Below are positions 1 to 8,700 of a DNA stretch of 64,000 bases, piece after piece (within the stretch, counting starts at the first letter, position 1; each line of letters starts with the position of its first letter). The stretch spans positions 3,704,322 through 3,768,321 of the forward strand of contig NZ_CP036273.1 in assembly GCF_007747215.1 (NCBI RefSeq), written 5' to 3'. This DNA is from Urbifossiella limnaea. Lineage in GTDB: Bacteria > Planctomycetota > Planctomycetia > Gemmatales > Gemmataceae. A model generated the notes under the pieces. That model did no database searches and had not been told where the DNA came from. It saw only the letters and a list, made by a program, of their open reading frames with translations. The position numbers and the translations under genes were made by a program.

Positions 1-584
1 GTCGGGCTGTAGACGTTCTGGATGGCCTGCTGCGACTTGATGTTCACGCGGACCGAGAAGTCCTCGAGCGTGGCGGTGGCCCGGCCGTCGGTGCGGAGCG
101 GGTACGTGTACTCGACCACGGCCCCGTCCCGCGGGGCGACCGAGCGGAAGCTGATCTTCACCTTCTGGTCGCCGCGCGGGGGGATCGGGAAGACCTTCAT
201 CCGCATCAGCCCGTTGCCGAGGTACTCCAGCAGGCCGGGGTCCTGAATGCGGCGGACGATGTCGGTGTACACCTTCTCGGCGTCCTTCGCCGGCAGCAGC
301 TCGCCGTTCGTCTCCTTGCCGTCGATCCACATGCTGAACCGGTCCACGCTGGCGCCGCGCGGCACGGGGAACAGGTACGTCGCCTCCTGATTCCGGTCGG
401 TGTGGTTGCGGAACGTCTGCTCGACGGTGGTGACGGCGACCTGGTCTTCGACGGCGACGGTCACCTTGTGGTTGACCATAGCCAGTGGCGGCGTGCCCTT
501 CTCGTTCGGGATCAGGAAGCCGGCGGCCTGGGCTCGGCCCCCGGCCGCGGCCAACAGCACGAACAGCGGGAGAGCGTAACGCAT
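1..584 (-). CDS. Secreted VIT-domain protein (N-terminal part)
   Basis: The 5' part of a gene running off the left edge; 194 codons are visible. Residues 1-21 form a signal peptide (MRYALPLFVLLAAAGGRAQA). Residues about 25-165 match a vault protein inter-alpha-trypsin (VIT) domain, with TTVEQTFRNHT, YLFPVPRGASVDRF and a KDAEKVYTDIVRR segment. VIT proteins usually continue into a von Willebrand A domain, which would lie outside the window. The ATG at 584 has GGAGG about 7 nt upstream. Three GTTAC repeats at 660-686 lie in its upstream region. Exported location is inferred from the signal peptide; the function is unknown. Confidence 0.85.
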   Translation of the reverse strand, partial: MRYALPLFVLLAAAGGRAQAAGFLIPNEKGTPPLAMVNHKVTVAVEDQVAVTTVEQTFRNHTDRNQEATYLFPVPRGASVDRFSMWIDGKETNGELLPAKDAEKVYTDIVRRIQDPGLLEYLGNGLMRMKVFPIPPRGDQKVKISFRSVAPRDGAVVEYTYPLRTDGRATATLEDFSVRVNIKSQQAIQNVYSP

Positions 585-659
585 CGCACACCTCCGGGGT
601 CGGAACACCCGGAGTATACGCTCCCGGGTGCCGCTTCCGCGAGGGGTCGTGAGAGGGTC

Positions 660-686
660 GTTACGGTCGGGTTACGAGTGGGTTAC
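660..686. promoter_or_regulatory. Three direct GTTAC repeats, 11-bp spacing
   Basis: GTTAC occurs at 660-664, 671-675 and 682-686, exactly one helical turn apart. Reading on the minus strand the sites are GTAAC(CC). They sit 76-102 bp upstream of the VIT-protein start. Direct repeats at 11-bp pitch are typical of OmpR/PhoB-family response-regulator sites. The regulator is not identified; this is an inference from spacing. Confidence 0.45.
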
Positions 687-720
687 AAAGGAAAACATGC
701 ACTGCCGCAAGTGGCGGGAG

Positions 721-1977
721 TCAGCCGTTAGCTTGCCGGACGACGACGAGCACCGGCACCGCGGTGGGTCGGCGGTCGCCGCGCCGCTCGAAGAATTGAC
801 GGACCTCGGCGGACCGCCCCGGAACCGTCCGCACCTCGCGCGGGGCGTAGGTCGTCAGCACCGCCAGCCGGTCGCCCCCCTTCCCCTTCGGGTCAGTCAG
901 GTTACGCGTCAGCTGGTTCACGGTGTCGCTCGACACGGACTTCGGCTCGGCGGTCGTCATCGGCCGCTTCCACAGGCCGGGGTCGGTGCCGAGCAACTCG
1001 CGCAGGTCGCGCCCGTCGGCCGGTACGGCCGCGGTCGTGTGGACGGCCTCGAAGGTCTTGGACGGCGCCTTCGCGTCGGCAGTAGCGAGCCGGACGAGGA
1101 GGTCGCGCAGGTCGGTCGCGGTCAGGCTGTCCGTGTACACGAGGTACGCCGCGGCCTGCTTCCGCTGCACGCGCTCGGCGGTTGTGCGGTCCACGAGCAG
1201 GTTCAGCCCGGTTCCCTTCGCCGCGGCCTGGAACAGCTCCACACCGCGTGCCGGGTCGCGGGCGAACAGGTCAATCCGGAACGCCAGGTCTTGCCTGAGT
1301 TCGGAGACGAACTGCTGCTGCACGTCCTCGCGGTCGAACTCGGCGACGGTCGCCAGGAAGGGCACCCGGACGCGGGCCAGGTCGAGCTTGCCAACGGCCG
1401 GAACGGGCGGGAACGTCAGCACGTCGCGGACGACGGCCCGCGGCTCGGGCGCCAACTCGGGCGAGACCTGGGCTTCGACGGCGGCGACGGGCTCGGGAAT
1501 CGGTTCGATGGGCGCGGGTGACGACGACGGCGGCGCCGCATCGCGCGGCAACAGCTTCGCCCACTCGCCGTCGCGCTTCGGGTTAGCCTTCGCCAGCAGA
1601 GCCCCGTGGGTACTCGGGCCGCCGTTCGGCCGGTTCACGAAGAACGTGAACGACGCGCCGGCCATCGCCACGAGCACGGACGCAGCCAACCCCACGGGCA
1701 CGAGTGACATCTTCCGCGACGGGGACACCGGCCGCGCGACCTCGACCGGAGTCGGAGGATGAGCGGGAAGCCGGGCCATGATGCGGGCGTGGAGGTCGGC
1801 CGGTGGTGCGACGGGAGTGAGCTGCTGAAGCCGCTGCCGATCCGCCCGCAGGTTGCGGAAGGTGTGCCAGGCCGACGACGAATCCGCCAACAGGGCGCGG
1901 ACGGCCTCGGCCTCGGCGGGGGTGAGTTCCCCGTCCACGGCGGCGGTCAGCAGTGGTAGAGCGTCGTCGGGCGTCAT
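721..1977 (-). CDS. Membrane anti-sigma factor-like protein
   Basis: 418 residues. The start codon overlaps the stop of the ECF sigma gene (ATGA, 1974-1977), so the two are translationally coupled. Residues 1-75 resemble the cytosolic anti-sigma domain (AAVDGELTPAEAEAVRALL), but I see no HxxxCxxC zinc motif. One membrane helix lies near residues 92-116 (LVPVGLAASVLVAMAGASF). The remaining 300 residues would be extracytoplasmic and match no domain I recognise. Inferred role: it holds the upstream sigma factor inactive until an envelope signal arrives. Function rests on position and the N-terminal pattern. Confidence 0.75.
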   Translation of the reverse strand: MTPDDALPLLTAAVDGELTPAEAEAVRALLADSSSAWHTFRNLRADRQRLQQLTPVAPPADLHARIMARLPAHPPTPVEVARPVSPSRKMSLVPVGLAASVLVAMAGASFTFFVNRPNGGPSTHGALLAKANPKRDGEWAKLLPRDAAPPSSSPAPIEPIPEPVAAVEAQVSPELAPEPRAVVRDVLTFPPVPAVGKLDLARVRVPFLATVAEFDREDVQQQFVSELRQDLAFRIDLFARDPARGVELFQAAAKGTGLNLLVDRTTAERVQRKQAAAYLVYTDSLTATDLRDLLVRLATADAKAPSKTFEAVHTTAAVPADGRDLRELLGTDPGLWKRPMTTAEPKSVSSDTVNQLTRNLTDPKGKGGDRLAVLTTYAPREVRTVPGRSAEVRQFFERRGDRRPTAVPVLVVVRQANG

Positions 1978-2627
1978 GGCGAACCGCGGGTCGGCGGTCC
2001 TGGGGGGGCGGGGTAGTCAGTTGGGGTCGGGGGGTGGACGCTCCCCCCTTCCCCGTTGGTTTCGTTCTCGGCGTCCAGCTGGGCGAGCAGGCCGCGGAGC
2101 TCGAGCCGGGCGCGGTGCAGGCGGCTGCGAACCGTCCCGACCGGCACCCCGAGCAACTCGGCCATCTGCTCGTAGCGGAGGCCGTCGAGGTCTTTCATCG
2201 TCAGCGCCTCGCGGTGCTCGGGCGAGAGCCGGGCGAGCGCCGCGTGGAGCAAGGCGTCTTCTTCACTCCGCTCCAGGGCGTGCCCGGTGCGGACGTAGTC
2301 GGACGGGTCAGCGGGCTCGTACCCCGGTTCCCCGTCGGCCGCCCCGAGACTCTTGGCCGGCCGCTTCTTCCGTTTCAGGCTGATGGCGCCGTTGAAGGCG
2401 ATCCGGTACAGCCAGGTGAAGAACTCGGCGTCGCCCTTGAAGGCGTGGAGCGACTGGTAGGCGTTCAGGAACGCGTCCTGGACGACATCGGCGGCGTCGT
2501 CGGGACTGTCCACCAGCCGGACCGCTGCGTTGTAAAGCCGGGCCTGGTATCGGGTTACCAACTCGCCGAAGGCATCCCGTCGCCCACCCAGGCTCTCCGC
2601 GATCAGCCGGCGATCGTCGTCGTTCAC
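1974..2627 (-). CDS. ECF RNA polymerase sigma factor
   Basis: 217 residues. Region 2 spans about residues 18-88, with DAADVVQDAFLNAYQ and FFTWLYRIAFNGAI typical of ECF core/-10 binding. Region 4 spans about 130-190 (LSPEHREALTMKDLDGLRYEQMAELLGVPVGTVRSRLHRAR), which carries the -35-binding helix-turn-helix. The Pro/Gly-rich tail after about 195 is not part of the family core. The start is GTG at 2627, chosen because GGAGGG lies immediately upstream. An ECF-like promoter precedes it, so it probably activates its own transcription together with the anti-sigma gene behind it. Confidence 0.93.
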   Translation of the reverse strand: MNDDDRRLIAESLGGRRDAFGELVTRYQARLYNAAVRLVDSPDDAADVVQDAFLNAYQSLHAFKGDAEFFTWLYRIAFNGAISLKRKKRPAKSLGAADGEPGYEPADPSDYVRTGHALERSEEDALLHAALARLSPEHREALTMKDLDGLRYEQMAELLGVPVGTVRSRLHRARLELRGLLAQLDAENETNGEGGSVHPPTPTDYPAPPGPPTRGSP

Positions 2628-2644
2628 AACCCTCCACCACGTCT

Positions 2645-2670
2645 GACGTTCGCACCGAGTCGAAAGTTCC
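2645..2670 (-). promoter_or_regulatory. ECF-type promoter for the sigma/anti-sigma operon
   Basis: On the minus strand GGAACTT (2670-2664) is followed after 15 nt by CGTC (2648-2645), the classic ECF -35/-10 arrangement. It lies about 18 bp upstream of the GTG start at 2627, giving a very short leader. Autoregulation by the encoded sigma factor is inferred. Confidence 0.65.
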
Positions 2671-2782
2671 CGGTTGTTGACAGAATTACCGCCCGCGACG
2701 GCGGGTGGGCTTCGCTCGTACCCCCGGCTATACTAATCACCTGTACCCTATCCCGCGCTGCTCAGGAGGAGCCTCGGCCCTC

Positions 2783-5700
2783 ATGGACACCCAGGCCATC
2801 GTCATCCGCGGGGCGCGGGAGCACAACCTCCGAAACGTCGATCTCGAACTGCCGCGCGACAAGCTCATCGTCTTTACCGGCGTCAGCGGTTCGGGCAAAT
2901 CCTCCCTCGCATTCGACACCATCTACGCGGAGGGCCAGCGGCGATACGTTGAAAGCCTGTCCAGCTACGCCCGCCAGTTCCTCGGCCAACTCCCCAAGCC
3001 GGACGTGGACTACATCGGCGGCCTGTCCCCCGCCGTCAGCATCCAGCAGAAGACCGCCAGCCGCAACCCCCGCAGTACCGTCGGCACCGTTACCGAGGTG
3101 TCGGACTATCTGCGGGTGCTGTTCGCGCGGCTGGGACAGGGCCACTGCCCGACCTGCGAGCGGCCGATCACGGCCCAGACCCGCGAGCAGATCATCGGCC
3201 GCGTCCTGGCGCTGCCCGAAGGGACGCGGTTCATGATCTTGGCGCCGGTGGTCCGTGGCCAGAAGGGGGAGTTCAAGGACTTTTTCGCCGACATGTCGAA
3301 GCGCGGCTACGTGCGCGCCCGGGTGGACGGCCGCGTCGTCAAACTGACCGACGACCTGAAGCTCGACAAGCGCATCAAGCACGCCATCGAGATCGTCATC
3401 GACCGGCTGAAGATCGAGGCCAAGGGGGCGACGAACCGCGTCCGCATCGCCGAGGCCGTGGAGCAGGCGCTGGCGCTGGCCGAGGGCAACCTCGTCATCA
3501 GCGTGGAGGGCGACCGTCCGACTGACGCCGAAGGTGAAACGGCCGCCGAGGAGATTCTCCTCTCCGCCCACTACGCCTGCACCCACTGTGGGATCAGCTA
3601 CGAGCCCCCGACGCCGCAGCTGTTCAGCTTCAACAGCCCGATGGGGATGTGTACCGAGTGCGACGGCCTCGGGACGAAGTTCACCTTCGACCCCGACCTG
3701 ATCGTCCCCGACCCGTCGCTCAGCTTCTACGCCGGGGCCGTGCCGCTGGTCGGCTCGCTGAAGGGGATGGGCCGCTGGCGGAAGCACGTTTACGAGGGCG
3801 TGGCCAAGTCGCTCGACATCGAGCTTAAGACGCCGTGGGGCAAGCTCCCCGCCGAGCACCGCGACCAGCTCCTGAACGGCAGCGGCGACCGGCACATCGT
3901 CTGGGAGTGGAAGCAGCGCAACGGCACCGTGTGGAAGCACGGCGGCAAGTGGGACGGCGTCGTGCCGCAGTTGCTGTCGCAATTCAAGAAGGCCGCCCCC
4001 GGGCCGCAGCGGATGCGGCTCGAAAAGTACATGCGGCAGGTGCGCTGCCCCGCGTGCTACGGCCAGCGGCTGAACCCGCAGGCCCGCGCCGTGCGCGTCG
4101 GCGGCAAGACACTCGTCGAACTCGGACACTCGCCCATCGGCGAACTGGTGCCGTGGTTCGACGGCTACGAGGCGAAGCTCACCGACGTGGCCCGCACGAT
4201 CGCCGGCGAGTTGCTGAAGGAGATTCGCGCCCGCCTCGGCTTCCTGCTGAACGTCGGCCTCCACTACCTGACGCTCGACCGCTCCGCGCCGACGCTTTCC
4301 GGCGGCGAGGCGCAGCGCATCCGCCTCGCCGGCCAGATCGGCAGCGGCCTCGTCGGCGTGTTGTACGTCCTCGACGAGCCGAGCATCGGCCTCCACCCGC
4401 GCGACAACGCCCGGCTGCTGGCGAGCCTCGAACGGCTGCGCGACATGGGAAACACCGTCCTGGTCGTCGAGCACGACGAAGACACGATGCGCGCCGCCGA
4501 CTTCCTCGTGGACTTCGGCCCCGGACCGGGCGTGCGCGGCGGCCACGTCGTGGCCGCCGGCACCCCGGCCGAGGTGTTCGCCAACCCGGCCAGCCTGACC
4601 GGTCAGTTCCTCAACGGAACGAAGGAAATCGCCATCCCCGCGGAGCGCCGGAAGGTCGATCAGAAGCGGCAGATCAAGGTGATCGGCGCGACGCAGAACA
4701 ACCTCAAGAACGTGACCGTGGACATCCCGGTCGGCGTGCTCACGGTCGTGACCGGGGTCAGCGGCTCGGGAAAGTCGTCGCTCATCAACGACATCCTGAA
4801 GGAGGCTCTCACGGCCGCCGGCCGCCCTGCCGCGGCCGGCGAGGACGACGAGCCGGACGAGACCGACCACACCGTCGGCGCGCACGAGCGGATCGAGGGC
4901 GCCGAGCACATCGACAAGGTCATCGACATCGACCAGACGCCGATCGGCCGCACGCCGCGGTCGAACCCGGCGACGTACATCAAGCTGTGGGACGAGGTGC
5001 GGTCGCTGTACGCCGACATGACCGACGCCAAGACCCGCGGCTACACGCCGAGCCGGTTCAGCTTCAACCGCCCCGGCGGCCGCTGCGAGGCGTGCGAGGG
5101 GAACGGCGCCACCAAGCTGGAAATGGACTTCCTGGCCGACGTGTGGGTGACGTGCCCGGTGTGCGAGGGGCGGCGGTTCAACCGCGAGACGCTCCAGGTG
5201 AAGTACCGCGGCCGCTCCATCCACGACACGCTCGAAATGGAGGTCGGCCAGGCACTCGACCACTTCGAGCACGTCCCCAAAGTGCGGACGATGCTGCAAA
5301 CGCTGCACGACGTGGGGCTCGACTACGTCAAGCTCGGGCAGCCCTCCCCGACTTTGTCGGGCGGCGAGGCGCAGCGGATCAAGCTGGCGAAGGAGTTGGT
5401 CCGCAAGGGGACCGGGAAGACGCTGTACATCCTGGACGAGCCGACGACCGGCCTCCATTTCGAGGATGTGCGCAAACTCCTCGATGTCCTCCACGGGTTC
5501 GCCGCGGCCGGGAACACGGTTCTGGTCATTGAGCACAACCTCGACGTCATCAAGACGGCCGACTGGCTCATCGACATGGGGCCGGAGGGCGGCAGCGGCG
5601 GCGGCCACGTCGTCGCCACCGGCACGCCGGAGCAGGTGGCAAAGGTGAAGGCCTCTCACACCGGCGCGGCGCTAAAGCCGATCCTGTTCCCGACAGGAGA

Positions 5701-8700
5701 CCGGAAACAGGAGACAGGAGCCAAGAAGAAGCAGCCGCGGAAGCCGACCGGCTACATCACCCACATTGAGGTGGAAGGCGCGTCCCAGCACAACCTGAAG
5801 CACGTGAACTGCAAGCTGCCGCGGGAGCAGATGACGGTGTTCTGCGGCCCCAGCGGCTCGGGTAAGTCGTCGCTCGCGCTCGATACCATCTACGCCGAGG
5901 GGCAGCGGCGCTACGTCGAGAGCCTGTCCAGCTACGCCCGCCAGTTCCTGGGGCAGGTTCAGAAGCCGAAGGTCGAACACGTCACGGGGCTGTCGCCGGC
6001 GATCAGCATCGAGCAGAAGACGACGAGCAAGAGCCCGCGCAGCACCGTCGGCACCATCACCGAGGTGTACGACTACCTCCGCATCCTCTACGCCCGCCTC
6101 GGCCAGCGGCACTGCCCGAGCTGCGGCGACGCCGTCGGCACGCAGACCGCCGACGAGATCGTGGACAAGGTGCTGTCGCTCCCGGAGGGAACGAAGCTGT
6201 ACATCCTGGCGCCGGTCGAGCGGAAGGGGCAGGAGAAGTACGACACGCTTTGGGAAGAGATTCGCCGCGCCGGGTACGTGCGAATGCGCGTGGACGGCAC
6301 CAGCTACAACCTCGACGAGCCGCCGGCGATCGACCACCGCCGCAAGCACCGCGTCGAGGTGGTGGTGGACCGCAACGTCGTGAAGCCCGGCACCCGCACC
6401 CGCGTGGCCGAGGCCGTGGAGCAGGCGCTGGAGTTGGGCCGCGGCGTGATGAACATCGCGTTCGTGGACGCGAACAAGCCGGAGCCGCAGTGGAAGGTGG
6501 ACCGCTACTCGCAGCACCTGGCCTGCGAGCGCTGCAACCTCAGCTTCGAGCCGCTGAACCCGCACCACTACTCGTTCAACAGCCCGCTCGGTTGGTGCCC
6601 GACGTGCGAGGGGCTGGGTGTCCAGCGCGGAGCGAACCCGGCGCTGCTGATCCGCGACGGGGCTCTGTCTATCCGCGACGGTGCCATCGCCGGCTGGCCC
6701 GACTTGGATGCCGGTTCTGCGTGGCTACCGTTCGCCGAGGCCATCGTCCGACACGCCGGCTTCGACCTCGACACGCCCTACGACAAGCTCGACGCGGCCC
6801 AACAGCGCGTCATCCTCCACGGCACCGGCGAAGCGTGGTTGGATTTGGCGAGCGGCCGGCGTGAGCCGGCAGGTCGGGGTGGCAGGACTTCACGCTCGAC
6901 GACCAGCCGGCTCACGCCGGCCGCTCGCCCGGCGCGGTTCCAGTACAAGGGCCTGTTCCCAGCCGTGGACGAGGCCAACCGCGTCTCGTTCGTCTACCGC
7001 CAGCGCCTCGACCAACTGGTCGACGAAGTCCCCTGCTCCACCTGCCGCGGCTCGCGCCTTCGCGCCGACGCCGCGGCCACCCGCTTCGCCGGCCTCACGC
7101 TCGGCGAACTCGGCGCCAAGCCCCTCGGGGATACACTCCGCCACGTCGCCGGACTCGACCTGTCGAAGCACGACACGCAGGTCGCCGGCGAAGTGCTCCG
7201 GGAGATCCGCAGCCGCCTCACGTTCCTCGTAGACGTGGGGCTCGACTACCTCGCGCTGTCGCGCCCCGGCCCGACGCTCTCCGGCGGCGAGGCCCAGCGC
7301 ATCCGGCTGGCGTCGCAGATCGGCAGCGGCCTGACCGGCGTGCTGTACGTCCTCGACGAGCCGACCATCGGGCTGCACCCGCGCGACAACGAGCGGCTGC
7401 TCGAAGCGCTGAAGCGGCTCCGGGACCTGGGGAACACGCTGGTACTGGTCGAGCACGACCGCGAGGTCATCGCCGCGGCCGACTACCTCCTCGACTTCGG
7501 CCCCGGCGCCGGCGACCGCGGCGGCGAGATCACCGCGGCCGGCCCGCCGAAGCAAGTCGGCAAGTCGCCCGCGTCGCTCACCGGCAAGTACCTCTCGGGC
7601 GCGCTGGCGATCCCGATTCCGTCGAACCGACGCATCCCCGGCGGCACCGCGCACACCCCCGCGGCGCTGGCCGAGGTCGCCCCGACGGCCGGTGTCCTCT
7701 CCATCATCGGCGCCCGCCAGAACAACCTCCGCAACGTCGACGCCCACCTGCCACTCGGGGCGTTCGTCGCCGTCACCGGCGTGAGCGGGTCGGGGAAGTC
7801 GTCGCTCGTGAACGAGGTGCTGTACAACACGCTCGCCCGCCGGCTCCACCGCGCCCGCACCGTCGCCGCCGCGCACGACGACATCCGCGGGCTCGACCAC
7901 GTGGACAAGATCATCAACGTCGATCAGGACCCCATCGGCAACTCGCCGTCGAGCAACCCGGCGACGTACACCGGCGTGTTCGACCTGGTGCGCGAGTTGT
8001 TCGCCCGGCTCCCCGAGTCGAAGGTCCGCGGCTACCACCCGCGGCGGTTCAGCTTCAACCAGAAGGGCGGCCGCTGCGAGGCGTGCGAGGGGAACGGGCA
8101 GAAGCGGATCGAGATGCACTTCCTGCCGGACGTGTGGGTCGAGTGCGACACCTGCAAGGGCACCCGGTACAACCCCGAGACGCTGGCCGTGAAGTACCAC
8201 GGCAAGAGCATCGCCGACGTGCTGAACCTGCGCGTGGCCGAGGCGCTGGAACTGTTCGGCAACATCCCCAAGATTCGCGTGGTGCTGCAAACGCTCGACG
8301 ACGTGGGCCTCGGCTACATGGCACTCGGCCAGCCGGCCCCGACGATGAGCGGCGGCGAGGCCCAGCGCGTGAAGCTCGCCGCGGAGCTGGCCCGCCCGAG
8401 CACCGGCAAGACACTCTACCTCCTCGACGAGCCGACGACCGGGCTCCACTTCGACGACATCCGCAAGCTGCTCGACGTGCTGCAACGCCTCGTAGATCTC
8501 GGCAACACTGTCGTCGTGGTCGAGCACAACCTGGACGTGGTGAAGTCGGCCGACTGGGTGCTGGACATGGGGCCGGACGGCGGCGTCGGCGGCGGCCGCG
8601 TCGTCGCCGCGGGGACGCCCGAGGACGTGGTCGGCGTCGAGGAGTCGCACACCGGCCGCATCCTGAAAGGTGTGCTGGGCGCCGGCCCTCGCGTCGAGCG

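Noticed and set aside
2677-2734. TTGACA at 2677 and TATACT at 2729 as a uvrA promoter
   Set aside because: 46 nt apart, far beyond the 16-18 nt needed; neither has a proper partner.
2762-5659. Very long minus-strand open frame (965 codons) opposite uvrA
   Set aside because: It lies wholly antisense to a highly conserved gene. High-GC codon usage opens such frames, and the protein has no coherent domain.
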